From the NCBI GenBank assembly GCA_910579495.1, contig CAJTVD010000025.1:1-29816 (forward strand): a DNA stretch of 29,816 nt, given 5' to 3'. This DNA is from an uncultured Lachnospiraceae bacterium (GTDB lineage: Bacteria; Bacillota; Clostridia; Lachnospirales; Lachnospiraceae). The first letter of the stretch is position 1. The number at the start of each line of letters is the position of its first letter. The position numbers and the translations under genes were made by a program. Below the pieces are notes generated by a model that made no database searches, was not told where the DNA came from, and saw only the letters and a program-made list of their open reading frames with translations. Below are positions 7,678 through 15,543 of the stretch, in pieces.

Positions 7678-10253
7678 CAGTTCCACCTCCCCCTCATATG
7701 GGCGATCTGCCCAAGTTCTTCATCCATCTGCCCTGCCATCTCCCCTACCAGTGCCCCGGTGTCCAGTACCACCTGCAGCCCTGCCAGGGAAGGGAGATGC
7801 TGTGCCAGCAGGCTGTATATCCTGTCCAGCACCCCATAGAGCTGGCTGTTGTTCTCCGCTACTGCGGCAGAGATCATCCCCATCAGCGTCTCTGTGCCGC
7901 TGACAACCTCGCTCCCTGCCTCGCCGCCTGCCATGATCTGCCCGGCTGGGTTGATGCCGAATGCCGTGGGCTTCTCCATCAGCACCGGGCTGTCCATGGC
8001 TTTTTTATACCACTCCACGCCTATGTGCGGGATGGACGGCGGGTCTAAGGAAAAGCTCCCCTCCATGCTGAAATGGGGCAGCTTTATCTTGGGCAGGCTC
8101 CAGTCGAAGTTGAAGAATCCCTTCAGCTTCTGCACCGTGTTTGACACAAAGTTCTTCACGGCTTCCAGCTTTTCTGTCACTCCGGACTTAAGGCGGTCAA
8201 ACTTTTCAAGCCCTTTCGCCCGCAGTTCCTCAAACCCGGCAACGGACCTCTCTTTCAGGGACTGTATCTTTTCAGCCGCCCTGTCCTTTAATTCGGTGAA
8301 TTTAGAAACGGCGTTTTCTTTCAGGGTGTTTACTTTCTCCACAGCCCTGTCTTTCAGCTCCTGGAACTGGCTGGACGCCCTTTCTTTCATGCTGGTGATC
8401 TCTGAAACTGCCCTCTCCTTTAATTCGCTTACCTTGGCTGATGCTTTTTCCTTCAACTCGCTAAATTTTTCTACTGCACGTTCTTTCAGCTCAGCCACTT
8501 TGGCGGATGCGCCCTCTTTCAGCTCATGGTATTTATCCACTACCCTGTCCTTTAGTTCTGCTGCTTTTTCGATGGCATTGTCTTTCAGTTCAGTGAATTT
8601 CTGCACAGCCCCGTCCTTCAGCTCCGTAACTTTTCCGACTACTGCATCCTTCATTTCCCCGGCCTTTTCCCCAAGGCCTACAAAAAATCCCACAATGCCG
8701 TCAACAGCATTCCCTACAGCTTCCTTCACGGCTGCCCATGCCTTTTGCCCCCATTCCTGGATCTCATCCCAGTTTTTGTAGACCGCCACACCGGCAGCAA
8801 CCAACGCGCCGAGGACGGCAATGACTGCCAGCACAGGGCCGCTGATGGAGCCAATCGCGGGGATCAAGACACCGCCAATCTTTCCAACAAGCCCTACGAT
8901 ACCGCCTGCCAGCTTCCCCCCAATACTGATGATGCTGGTAACTGCACCTGATACTTTCCCTATCCCGCCGATAAGGGCCCCCCCGACCTGGATGATGGAT
9001 CCTATGCCTGATGATACTTTCCCCAAAAATATCAATACCGGGCCGGCAGCTACAATAAAAGCCCCCACAGTAATAATCACTTTTTTTGTTTCACCATCTA
9101 ATGCAGAAAACCAATCACTGAATTTGCTTACTTTTTCAGAAACTTTCTCTATAATGGGGGCTAATGTATCTATTAACGTAATCCCAAGGTCAAGGCCAGT
9201 AATTTTTAAATTATTCCATGCTTTTCTTAACTTATCCCCTGATGTATTTAACTTTTCATACGCTGTCTGCGTAGCTCCTGTAGCGTTCCCCATTTCAGAA
9301 AGTTTATAATTAAATGCATCAAACTGCGCTCCTGTCAATGCGGTCATAGCTGTAACGGCTTCTGTGCTTGAAAATAATTCTGCCATCTTATCTGCCTGCC
9401 CGCCGGTTTCTGCCTGTACAATTTTTAATATTCCTGCAAACCCCTCTGATTTCAGCATTGCTTGGGCACTAGAATATCCATATTGAGAAATCAGTTCCCC
9501 CATTGCAGTAGTCGGCTTCATTAAATTACTGAACACTGCCTTAAGCTGTGTTGAAACTTCCGCTGTATTTCCAGTGACACCGGTCAGCGTTGCCATTGAA
9601 CCAAACAAATCCTCGTATGATAAATTCAGGGAATTTGATAAAGGGAAAAGCGGCTGCATAGATTTTGCCATCTCAGGGAATGTAGTAACACCAAGCTTAG
9701 CTGTCTGAAATGCCAGGTCAGAAATTCTCTTCGCCGTCTCATCATTTATCGAATTATAGCCTTTCATTCCGGCTGAAATCAAAGAAACTGAATCAGAAAC
9801 TTCTGCACCACCTGCCTTTGCTGACTTTGCCATTGTAGAGAAGATCTTTTCCGTTTCTTCCCCGCCGTCTCCCAATGAAGAAATCGCCTGATACATACCT
9901 CTTGCCATATTTTCAATTGAAAGACCTGTTTCACGGCTCGTTGACTTAACAGCCCTTTCATATCCGTCTAGATGGCTATCATCATCCAGCAACGTATTAA
10001 TATCTGCGATAGAATCTTTGAAATCTAAAGCCATCTTTCCCGATACAACACCGATTCCGCCAAGTGTAGTCGTTACAGGTAAAAGTTTTTTCCCCATATT
10101 TTCAGCTGCCACGCCTACTGTCTTAAAACCTCCTGCCAGCTTTTCTGAAAAAGATTTTGCCTTATTCGTTGTTTCCTCTATGCCCTGGTTGCCCTCTGCA
10201 TTATCAAACACAAACTTGCCTACCAGCCTGAACACTTCCGCTGCCGCCCCCAT
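7677..10253 (-). CDS. Tail tape measure protein (TP901/PhageMin_Tail type)
   Basis: At about 858 aa this is the longest protein. The N-terminal third carries the TP901 core (TSRETGLSIENMARGMYQAIS, KSAKAGGAEVSDSVSLISAGM). Residues around 390-500 are hydrophobic, Gly-rich segments that may insert in the membrane during DNA ejection. Next comes a 14-copy helical repeat of exactly 11 residues (consensus ELKDRAVEKFT; DNA 8163-8624), expected to give a long right-handed hendecad coil. The ATG at 10253 fits AAAGGGG spaced 8 bases; an in-frame GTG lies at 10262. The stop overlaps the Dit start. Its length sets tail length and it is threaded inside the tube. It follows the assembly chaperone genes that would coat it. 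Confidence 0.93.
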   Translation of the reverse strand: MGAAAEVFRLVGKFVFDNAEGNQGIEETTNKAKSFSEKLAGGFKTVGVAAENMGKKLLPVTTTLGGIGVVSGKMALDFKDSIADINTLLDDDSHLDGYERAVKSTSRETGLSIENMARGMYQAISSLGDGGEETEKIFSTMAKSAKAGGAEVSDSVSLISAGMKGYNSINDETAKRISDLAFQTAKLGVTTFPEMAKSMQPLFPLSNSLNLSYEDLFGSMATLTGVTGNTAEVSTQLKAVFSNLMKPTTAMGELISQYGYSSAQAMLKSEGFAGILKIVQAETGGQADKMAELFSSTEAVTAMTALTGAQFDAFNYKLSEMGNATGATQTAYEKLNTSGDKLRKAWNNLKITGLDLGITLIDTLAPIIEKVSEKVSKFSDWFSALDGETKKVIITVGAFIVAAGPVLIFLGKVSSGIGSIIQVGGALIGGIGKVSGAVTSIISIGGKLAGGIVGLVGKIGGVLIPAIGSISGPVLAVIAVLGALVAAGVAVYKNWDEIQEWGQKAWAAVKEAVGNAVDGIVGFFVGLGEKAGEMKDAVVGKVTELKDGAVQKFTELKDNAIEKAAELKDRVVDKYHELKEGASAKVAELKERAVEKFSELKEKASAKVSELKERAVSEITSMKERASSQFQELKDRAVEKVNTLKENAVSKFTELKDRAAEKIQSLKERSVAGFEELRAKGLEKFDRLKSGVTEKLEAVKNFVSNTVQKLKGFFNFDWSLPKIKLPHFSMEGSFSLDPPSIPHIGVEWYKKAMDSPVLMEKPTAFGINPAGQIMAGGEAGSEVVSGTETLMGMISAAVAENNSQLYGVLDRIYSLLAQHLPSLAGLQVVLDTGALVGEMAGQMDEELGQIAHMRGRWN
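8163..8624 (-). repeat. 14 in-phase 33-bp (11-codon) repeats in the tape measure gene
   Basis: Units begin with ELK (or SMK, TLK, SLK, ELR, RLK) every 33 bases without any phase break: the first ELK starts at 8624 and the fourteenth (RLK) at 8195, exactly 13 x 33 bases later. The DNA copies are diverged but the protein periodicity is perfect. Gain or loss of units would change tail length in fixed steps. Confidence 0.9.
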
Positions 10254-10258
10254 AAACC

Positions 10259-10552
10259 TCACCCCTTTGGCGCAAACCCGTCCAATATGCTCTGTGAACG
10301 CGCTACAATTTTTTCCTTCTCCGCTTCACTCATTACATCTTCCTTGCCGGTCCCGCCAGCCAGTTCCTCCTTAAACTCGGCAAAAGACTTGCCATAAACC
10401 TTATGCAGGAAAAACTCCCACATCATGGCTTCGTTTTTTTCTTCCGCATCTTTTTTAAGGAGGAACCTTGCAAAAGAACCGAACCTCCCCCCGGCGATCA
10501 TGACATCCAGCAAAGAAAATGGACTTGTGTAACGCCTATACAGCAAGTCCAT
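10259..10552 (-). CDS. Tail assembly chaperone, distal (frameshifted) part
   Basis: The frame encodes MDLLYRRYTSPFSLLDVMIAGGRF..., about 97 aa and helical, of the kind found between chaperone and tape measure genes in Firmicute siphophages. No good ribosome binding site precedes the ATG at 10552. The frame stays open upstream to the T TTT TTC heptamer in the preceding gene, so it is more likely made as the C-terminal part of a -1 frameshift fusion of about 248 aa (the GT-type product). Its TGA lies at the start of the tape measure gene. It would recruit tail tube subunits to the tape measure. Confidence 0.75.
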   Translation of the reverse strand: MDLLYRRYTSPFSLLDVMIAGGRFGSFARFLLKKDAEEKNEAMMWEFFLHKVYGKSFAEFKEELAGGTGKEDVMSEAEKEKIVARSQSILDGFAPKG

Positions 10553-10557
10553 AAACC

Positions 10558-11004
10558 CTAATTCGCCAACCGTTTGATGTACCGTGAAGCAGCCCTGAAA
10601 AAACTGGCAAATTCCTCTTTTGTGGCAAAGTCAATGATCATTTCCATAAAGATATCAAGGGGGAGGGCTTTCACGGCCTCCACCTTCATCCCGCTGACAT
10701 TTGCCAGCAGGGTATAGATCTCACTCTCACAGGAAGGTATGTGCTCCAGTACCTTGTTTGCCGCTTTCAGCGCAATTCCCGCGCCCACAAGCAGGTAATC
10801 TTCATCCTTTTCCCCTTCCCTGTCTTCCTGTGTGTTTTCCTTTGTTGTCAGAAGTTTTTTTATAAAGCCGCCCTCAAAAACCTCTGTCAGTTCATCAATG
10901 CCGATCTTGCTGATGATCCTGACCATAGGGAACAGGTCTGTACTGTTCAGCTTCCGGAATTCATAAGGCTTGCTTTCGTTGTTTGCACAATCCATATTGT
11001 CCAT
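10558..11004 (-). CDS. Tail assembly chaperone, proximal part (G-type)
   Basis: This 148-aa acidic helical protein sits between the tail tube gene and the tape measure, the conserved place for the chaperone pair. Its 3' end contains the zero-frame heptamer T TTT TTC (10603-10597), 13 codons before the stop. A -1 slip there continues into the next ORF with no stop. AAGGAAGG lies 12 bases before the ATG, a little long; an in-frame ATG follows at 10995. Assignment rests on position and the frameshift layout rather than on a sequence signature. Confidence 0.75.
   Translation of the reverse strand: MDNMDCANNESKPYEFRKLNSTDLFPMVRIISKIGIDELTEVFEGGFIKKLLTTKENTQEDREGEKDEDYLLVGAGIALKAANKVLEHIPSCESEIYTLLANVSGMKVEAVKALPLDIFMEMIIDFATKEEFASFFRAASRYIKRLAN
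10597..10603 (-). promoter_or_regulatory. Probable -1 programmed ribosomal frameshift site (T TTT TTC)
   Basis: The heptamer is in the zero frame of the upstream chaperone ORF (codons AGT TTT TTC) and matches the X XXY YYZ rule. After a -1 slip the ribosome reads CAG GGC TGC and on through the downstream ORF to its stop at 10259. Lambda-like and many Firmicute phages make G and GT chaperones this way. I did not identify a firm downstream pseudoknot. Confidence 0.75.
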
Positions 11005-11033
11005 GATCTTTTCTATCCTTCCTTTCTACAATG

Positions 11034-11669
11034 TCAGTTCTCAGTCCCCTGTTCTGTGCCACCTGCATTAGCGCTCCCGGAATCATCCGGATAATAGATA
11101 AATACCGGGAGCGTATCCTGTGATGCGTCTTCCCCAAAATCAGCATAGGGCTTAAAGGTCGCCGGGATGACAGTCGTCTCCTTATTCTTCCCGGACAGTT
11201 CAAGCCCGGACGTGCAGAGCGCATTCTCCATGATGATGATGATAGGCGTATCATCCACAAGGAAACCAACAAACGCAACATTGTCAATATAATCCCCATC
11301 CTCGATCACAGATTTTGTCGCCAGCTTGGTAAACCCTTCCGCCTCGGATTCCACCTCCCTGCCGATCATCGCCAGTTTCAATGAACCCGTATTGATCTCC
11401 ACAAGGTTGATGGTGAGCTCTGCCATCTCGCCCTGCTTATGGGTGAGCCCCTTAGTGTCTACTGTTGCCCCGTCCACCTCTATTGTGACGATGTTCGGTG
11501 TCAGCTTGAAGCTGTTCCCTCCGGACGTTGCACCAAAGATCTCACCCTGCCATGCATCCTTTTCACTGTCCCAATGGAGGTTCTTATATATCGTCCCTGC
11601 CCCCAGCATCAGGGATCTTGGTGTGTTCTTTGTTATGCCGGATTTCTTTAGGCCTTTTATCAGTCCCAT
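11034..11669 (-). CDS. Major tail (tube) protein
   Basis: The 211-aa protein has a beta-rich tube-protein composition: FKLTPNIVTIEVDGATVDTKG, AELTINLVEINTGSLKLAMIG and VIPATFKPYADF fit Firmicute siphophage tail tube proteins. The Gly/Ser/Asn-rich C-terminus (GSANAGGTEQGTEN) is a likely flexible end. AAAGGCGG lies 8 bases before the ATG. It follows the tail terminator candidate and precedes the chaperone pair, the standard order. It would polymerise into hexameric rings around the tape measure. Confidence 0.85.
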   Translation of the reverse strand: MGLIKGLKKSGITKNTPRSLMLGAGTIYKNLHWDSEKDAWQGEIFGATSGGNSFKLTPNIVTIEVDGATVDTKGLTHKQGEMAELTINLVEINTGSLKLAMIGREVESEAEGFTKLATKSVIEDGDYIDNVAFVGFLVDDTPIIIIMENALCTSGLELSGKNKETTVIPATFKPYADFGEDASQDTLPVFIYYPDDSGSANAGGTEQGTEN

Positions 11670-11670
11670 A

Positions 11671-12069
11671 TCAGTTACCGCCTTTCCATGTTTTTACTGT
11701 TAGATCGATCCGTATCTTCTGCAGCTGCTCATCCCCGGACTCTTCCGGCTGGCAGCTGCAATAAAAGACCGCAACTGCCTGGTCTCCAGACACTGCGGCC
11801 AGCCCCTCCACCGGGGGGAAATGTTCTTCTATTTTTTCAGCCTCTGCAAACAGTTCCAGAAGCGTCCCCTCTGTCTGGGGCGATTCCCTGTTAAAACCGT
11901 CAAGGATCAGGGTAAATTCCTTCCTCCCGTCCTCCGTTACGGGATCAGCAGGAACCAGTTCCCCAACAAAATAAGGATAAGTGGCTTTAGGTTTCCTGTT
12001 CTTCTGGAAGTGGTAATCTATGCCAGCCTTTTTCATTTCAGCGTTTATGAATCTTAATGCCGTTTTCAT
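11671..12069 (-). CDS. Probable tail terminator / tail completion protein
   Basis: This 132-aa protein has the size and fold pattern of tail terminators: an N-terminal helix (ALRFINAEMKKAG), then strands around YPYFVGELVPAD and FTLILDGFNRES, a mid helix and a final strand (IRIDLTVKTWKGG). Its ATG overlaps the upstream stop (ATGA) with GGAGG 6 bases away. Position between the gp10-like gene and the tube protein is diagnostic in HK97-like order. It would cap the tail tube and join it to the head. Confidence 0.7.
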   Translation of the reverse strand: MKTALRFINAEMKKAGIDYHFQKNRKPKATYPYFVGELVPADPVTEDGRKEFTLILDGFNRESPQTEGTLLELFAEAEKIEEHFPPVEGLAAVSGDQAVAVFYCSCQPEESGDEQLQKIRIDLTVKTWKGGN

Positions 12070-12548
12070 TCAATGCCTCCCAGTATTTCCTCCGCGCGCC
12101 TCTGCAGCTTTCCCTTTAAAGACGTATAGGCTTTAAAAAACGACCTCCTCGGCTTCTTCCCTTTGGTAAACACATACGCCAGATTCCCGTTTTTATCCTT
12201 CCTGACCTTCACCCACCTGTACTTTTTTGCCACTGCCAGGGGGATCTGGTTCCTACCGCTCCCGACTTCGATCCACCAGCCGCCATTCCTGCCGTCCCCG
12301 TTCAGGGCATATTCCCCGGTCCCGAATTCTTCCCATATGGCATTTTCATGATCCGACCCCACATACCCTTCCATAGATGTTTCATCAACTTTATACCGGA
12401 AAGAGCCTGCGGTGTCCCCACTGGCACGCTTGGAATTCCGTTTTGCCTGCGCCTCGACCTCCCCACAGGCCTCATACAGCCATGCAATGCCGGCATCCCC
12501 GATCATCTTCCGGCATTTTATGCTGTTGTCAATAAATTCCACCCCCAT
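12066..12548 (-). CDS. HK97 gp10-like head-tail / tail completion protein
   Basis: The 160-aa protein contains DHENAIWEEFGTGEYALNG, the conserved xxYxxFxExGTG-type core of HK97 gp10 family proteins, and a basic C-terminal FTKGKKPRRSFFKAY segment typical of the family. I chose the ATG at 12548 (MGVEFIDNS) because GGAGGG lies 8 bases upstream; the ORF extends to an ATG at 12566 that lacks a site and overlaps the previous gene. It belongs to the connector set between capsid and tail tube. Confidence 0.82.
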   Translation of the reverse strand: MGVEFIDNSIKCRKMIGDAGIAWLYEACGEVEAQAKRNSKRASGDTAGSFRYKVDETSMEGYVGSDHENAIWEEFGTGEYALNGDGRNGGWWIEVGSGRNQIPLAVAKKYRWVKVRKDKNGNLAYVFTKGKKPRRSFFKAYTSLKGKLQRRAEEILGGIE

Positions 12549-12552
12549 GCCG

Positions 12553-12915
12553 TCACCCTCCCACATATTTCAGGAAAATCTCAAGGTGCTCATGCAGCCC
12601 CATGGGATCGTCATAAAGCTTCACCTCATAGACCTCCCCGCCGATCACAATCCTGCTGTTTTCAGGCGTGATCTTTGCCTGCCCACCAGAACCCTCCCCG
12701 CTATTAAATAACAGTGGGGAATAATCGCACAGGAAAACATGTGTTGATTCCTGCATTTTTGCATTAAAATTTGTACTGTTGGAATCACCTGCCAGTAGAT
12801 CCAGCCATCCCCTTAAAACCAGCGCCTCTTCCCATGCCGGCGCATCTTCACCGATCTCATTTCCCCCAGCACCGCATACCTGAATGGCAATCGTTTTATT
12901 CCCGCCTATATTCAT
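12553..12915 (-). CDS. Probable head closure / head-tail adaptor protein
   Basis: The 120-aa protein is beta-rich with the pattern VFLCDYSPLLF...ITPENSRIVIGGEVYEVKLYDDPMGLHEHLEIFLKYVG, matching the SPP1 gp16/HK97 head-closure class of small beta-barrels (conserved DY and GxxYEV-type strands). Order supports it: a gp6-like connector upstream and a gp10-like protein downstream. GAGG lies 8 bases before the ATG. Assigned by fold pattern and position. Confidence 0.68.
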   Translation of the reverse strand: MNIGGNKTIAIQVCGAGGNEIGEDAPAWEEALVLRGWLDLLAGDSNSTNFNAKMQESTHVFLCDYSPLLFNSGEGSGGQAKITPENSRIVIGGEVYEVKLYDDPMGLHEHLEIFLKYVGG

Positions 12916-12917
12916 AG

Positions 12918-13451
12918 CTAAAACCTCGGCTTTATATACGGTTTCAGGAAACCAAGCAGGGAAACCGGATACCCCATCACCTGGTTTTCTGAATCCTGGT
13001 CAAAATATGTCACTTCATGCCTTGAGAGTGTTTCCGATTTGATGCCGACCTTCTGCCGGTTATTTTTTTCCCAGACCATCATATCAATGACGCCTTTCTG
13101 CACATCCGCCGGATAGACCACTTTCGTTACCGTGTTTACTGGGCAGTCATACAACTTATGTCTGCCGGAAAGCCGTGTGACAGAGCCTGCGATCTCTTTC
13201 ACCACATAAAGCCCGTCATTTATCCCTGACCGGGAAACCTGCACAGTATCACCCGGCTCAAAGTATGGGGAGCTCCCTAGCAGCTCCCCTTCCATGGACG
13301 GGGCCTCAATCCTCATAGAGCGGTCTTGGAAGCTATTATTGGTATATGACCTGATAAGGCTTTCCACAGCTTCCAGCTTCACGGAAAGGGCAGCCGCATC
13401 CATGCCCTTAAATTCCTCCATCCCTGCCAGGGTTTCAATCTTCACCATCAT
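12918..13451 (-). CDS. Head-tail connector (gp6/gp15-like adaptor)
   Basis: This protein of about 177 aa has an N-terminal helix region (VKLEAVESLIRSYTNNSF), a beta insert (YFEPGDTVQVSRSGINDGLYVVKEI) and a C-terminal helix region (GVIDMMVWEKNNRQKVGIKSETLSRHEVTYFD) ending in SLLGFLKPYIKPRF, the pattern of phage gp6-like adaptors whose C-terminal tail inserts in the portal. The start is uncertain: GTG 13460, ATG 13451 and ATG 13448 are in frame, and 13451 best suits the AGGCGG site. It overlaps the preceding small gene by 17 bases. Confidence 0.72.
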   Translation of the reverse strand: MMVKIETLAGMEEFKGMDAAALSVKLEAVESLIRSYTNNSFQDRSMRIEAPSMEGELLGSSPYFEPGDTVQVSRSGINDGLYVVKEIAGSVTRLSGRHKLYDCPVNTVTKVVYPADVQKGVIDMMVWEKNNRQKVGIKSETLSRHEVTYFDQDSENQVMGYPVSLLGFLKPYIKPRF

Positions 13452-13641
13452 CTGCAGCACCGCCTTTTATCTCATCCACTTTATACCCACCATGCTCCAT
13501 GAACCATCTTGCCATCCTTGCAGACTTAATCACCGCTTTCCCGTTGGCAAACTGGATCCCCCCAGCCCCAACGCCGCAGTATTCAGGATTTTTTTCTACC
13601 CTGACAACCCATGATCTTTCCTTTGCTGCTGCCATAGCCAT
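13435..13641 (-). CDS. Small head-region protein of unknown function (68 aa)
   Basis: The product (MAMAAAKERSWVVRVEKNPEYCGVGAGG..) is a short basic-then-acidic protein placed directly after the major capsid gene, with a GGGAAAGGTGA site before its ATG. Proteins of this size and start are common after capsid genes in Clostridial prophages. The segment GGIQFANGKAVIKSARMARWFMEHGGYKV could be a small capsid-bound fold. No specific function can be assigned. Confidence 0.72.
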   Translation of the reverse strand: MAMAAAKERSWVVRVEKNPEYCGVGAGGIQFANGKAVIKSARMARWFMEHGGYKVDEIKGGAADDGED

Positions 13642-13658
13642 TCACCTTTCCCTTCCCG

Positions 13659-14693
13659 TCACGCGATCTTGATGTTCCGCAGTACGCCCGCATGTTCCGT
13701 ATTTTTTAGCACCGTGGCGGCGATCATTTCCACTTCTGCATTCTTCATGACCCCCGGCTTACTAAAATCAGGCAGGTACTGGTCAATGACAGCCCCGCCG
13801 CTTAAGCTTATCCCATGAAAGCCGTCATTGACGTCAAATTTAACTGCATAGATATCCGTCAGCCCAGTTTCTGTAGGTGCTGATTCCCCACTTCCGACCT
13901 TCCGTGATATCCCCTTTTTGACAACAGCGCTGGTGGATGCCTTGGCGGCAGCGCCCTCCCCTGAAACCGTATAATGGTTATGCAGGTCCATGAACTGGAC
14001 GCCGTCAATGCTGGTGATCTTCCTTCCAAAAGCCGTCTCCGATTCCGTCTTGTAGCCTAGGATCCTGGCAACAGTCTGGATCTTTGCTATTGTATCAGTG
14101 TTCAGGATGAGCGCATCCGCATCTGTCGTCCTGATCAGCAGGTTAAGCGCCTCATAAAACTCATCAGCGTTCGCTTTCAGCTTGCTGATGTCAGATAGGT
14201 CGATGACTTTGCCTGCGCCAAACTCTGTAGACGTTCCGGCGACCATAGAATCAAGCCCCTCAAACTCCGGGCTGTCCGTTGCGGAAGTGGACACTGCATC
14301 CCCGTTGACCAGGGTATAGTGGAACAGGGAAACAACCGCTTTTATGTGTTCCTCGATCTGGTAAGCCAGGTTGTCAAACTTACCCGATATCTTGTTCAGC
14401 ACCCTGTCAAGCTGTACCTCGCCGCCCATGATCGCAAGGCTTGCCTCAAATTCTTTCTTTGTTGCCGTGGATGCCGTGTAGGATCTATTCAGCTTCCTGA
14501 ACTGCGCCATTGCCGGGAGCACCTTCCTCATGTATTTATACTTCATTGTGGAGCCGCCTCCTGATGCAGAGACACAGTCGTCAAACTGAAGCTTTGCAAG
14601 GATAGCGGATTCCCGGAGGAAAATATCAACAATCTGGTCAAATACCCTGTCTGCCATCCCTTTTTTAAGCTCTTCCAATGTCATCACTGCCAT
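13659..14693 (-). CDS. Major capsid protein (HK97 fold)
   Basis: The 344-aa protein shows the HK97-type layout without a long delta domain: an N-terminal arm (ADRVFDQIVDIFLRESAILAKLQF), an E-loop region (MKYKYMRKVLPAMAQFRKLN), the spine and P-domain (YQIEEHIKAVVSLFHYTLVNGD) and an A-domain with ALILNTDTIAKIQTVARILGY. Its size and place after a GP20-type scaffold fit. AAGGTGATG precedes the ATG. No prohead protease gene is nearby, so shell maturation probably relies on scaffold release without a dedicated protease. Confidence 0.9.
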   Translation of the reverse strand: MAVMTLEELKKGMADRVFDQIVDIFLRESAILAKLQFDDCVSASGGGSTMKYKYMRKVLPAMAQFRKLNRSYTASTATKKEFEASLAIMGGEVQLDRVLNKISGKFDNLAYQIEEHIKAVVSLFHYTLVNGDAVSTSATDSPEFEGLDSMVAGTSTEFGAGKVIDLSDISKLKANADEFYEALNLLIRTTDADALILNTDTIAKIQTVARILGYKTESETAFGRKITSIDGVQFMDLHNHYTVSGEGAAAKASTSAVVKKGISRKVGSGESAPTETGLTDIYAVKFDVNDGFHGISLSGGAVIDQYLPDFSKPGVMKNAEVEMIAATVLKNTEHAGVLRNIKIA

Positions 14694-14720
14694 AGATCAT
14701 CACCTTTTTTAACCTTTCTC

Positions 14721-15332
14721 TTATTCTGCCGGGTTCTCATATTTCTGCCTCAGGGCTTCTGCCAGTGTCCTGGGAGCGTCTTCCGCGCCCCTCCTGTCAT
14801 CAGATCCCGGGAGCCGGTCTTCCTTGATCTTATTGCCTTTTGGCGTCCCAAACTGTGCCGGGAACTGTGTCTTTAAAGCTGCAATTTTATCATCCATCCC
14901 TTTTACCTTTCCAGATCCATCCAGGGACAGCTCCCCTTTTTCTTTCAGCTTAAAAGTTATGTAGTCCACATCCTTACAGCCGGAAGAAAGCAGGGCAATC
15001 TTCACTGCCGATTCAAGCTTTTCATGCTTAAGCTGTTTCTGCAGTGCCTGGACAGTTGTTTCATACTCCGTAATCTTCCCCTGCAGGGCTTCATCTTCCT
15101 TTGTGCCGCTTTTAAGCTGCTCTATCAGCCCCTGTGCGGTTTTCAGCTGTTCGGCTATAGAGCTATTGTCGGTTTCCAGCGATGCATATTTTTCTTTGGA
15201 TACATAATTCCCCTCTGACAAATCCGCATACCTTATATGTTTCAGCTTGTCCGGCTCCTTTTCATTAGCCGCATCTATTGCCGCCTTAACCTGTTCATAA
15301 AGTTCCTTGCTTAATAGTTCTTCGAGCTTCAT
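14721..15332 (-). CDS. Scaffolding protein (phage minor structural GP20 family)
   Basis: The 203-aa protein is almost entirely helical: a long coiled coil (residues about 45-120, with LKTAQGLIEQLKSG and TTVQALQKQLKHEKLESAVKIAL), then GCKDVDYITFKLKEKGELSLD and a basic C-terminal tail ending ALRQKYENPAE, the signature of Phage_GP20 scaffolds. I chose the ATG at 15332 (MKLEELLSKELYEQ) with GAAAGGA upstream and an ATGA overlap with the preceding frame; the longer ORF to 15353 is less likely. It precedes the capsid gene and should nucleate procapsid assembly. Confidence 0.85.
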   Translation of the reverse strand: MKLEELLSKELYEQVKAAIDAANEKEPDKLKHIRYADLSEGNYVSKEKYASLETDNSSIAEQLKTAQGLIEQLKSGTKEDEALQGKITEYETTVQALQKQLKHEKLESAVKIALLSSGCKDVDYITFKLKEKGELSLDGSGKVKGMDDKIAALKTQFPAQFGTPKGNKIKEDRLPGSDDRRGAEDAPRTLAEALRQKYENPAE

Positions 15333-15475
15333 ACTTTTCCTTTCATCATGCATTCCGTTTTATGCGGTTTCTCCCGCCATGCGCCGCTTGTTTTTCCCTC
15401 TGTGCGTAAGAGCAATCCCAGCATCAGTTTTAACGCCATAAGCTGTTTTCGGGCAATATAGAAAGCACTCTCCAT
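15329..15475 (-). CDS. Possible small ORF between terminator and scaffold gene (48 aa)
   Basis: An ATG at 15475 opens a 48-codon frame (MESAFYIARKQLMALKLMLG..) whose TGA overlaps the scaffold ATG (ATGA), a coupling arrangement that argues for translation. The ribosome site is poor (GGGGCG region). The frame also extends to a TTG at 15538 inside the terminator stem, which is unlikely as a start. The N-terminal half is hydrophobic. Another short frame starts at the ATG right after the terminator T-run (about 15504). Treat as tentative. Confidence 0.35.
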   Translation of the reverse strand: MESAFYIARKQLMALKLMLGLLLRTEGKTSGAWREKPHKTECMMKGKV

Positions 15476-15504
15476 AATGTACGCCCCAGCCACCAGCCTT
15501 TCAT

Positions 15505-15543
15505 AAAAAAGGGACTGGCCAAATACTAACCTGGCCAATCCCT
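15505..15543 (-). terminator. Intrinsic terminator inside the head operon
   Basis: On the minus strand AGGGATTGGCCA (15543-15532) pairs over 12 bases, with one G-T pair, with TGGCCAGTCCCT (15521-15510) around a 10-base loop, followed by a six-T run (15510-15505). The stem overlaps the stop codon of the 57-aa gene. It separates the portal/MuF genes from scaffold and capsid. Confidence 0.85.

Noticed and set aside
8163..8624. Regular 33-base spacing as a possible CRISPR array
   Set aside because: The units are diverged, contiguous and perfectly in frame within a long coding gene; there are no separate spacers.
7849..8781. 310-codon open frame on the plus strand
   Set aside because: It is the antisense shadow of the tape measure hendecad repeats; Ser/Phe-rich repeats mirror the ELK units and no ribosome site precedes it.
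10558..10603. Single-base sequencing error joining the two chaperone ORFs
   Set aside because: The heptamer is in exact slippery phase and the split is conserved in phage tail modules, so a programmed frameshift is simpler.
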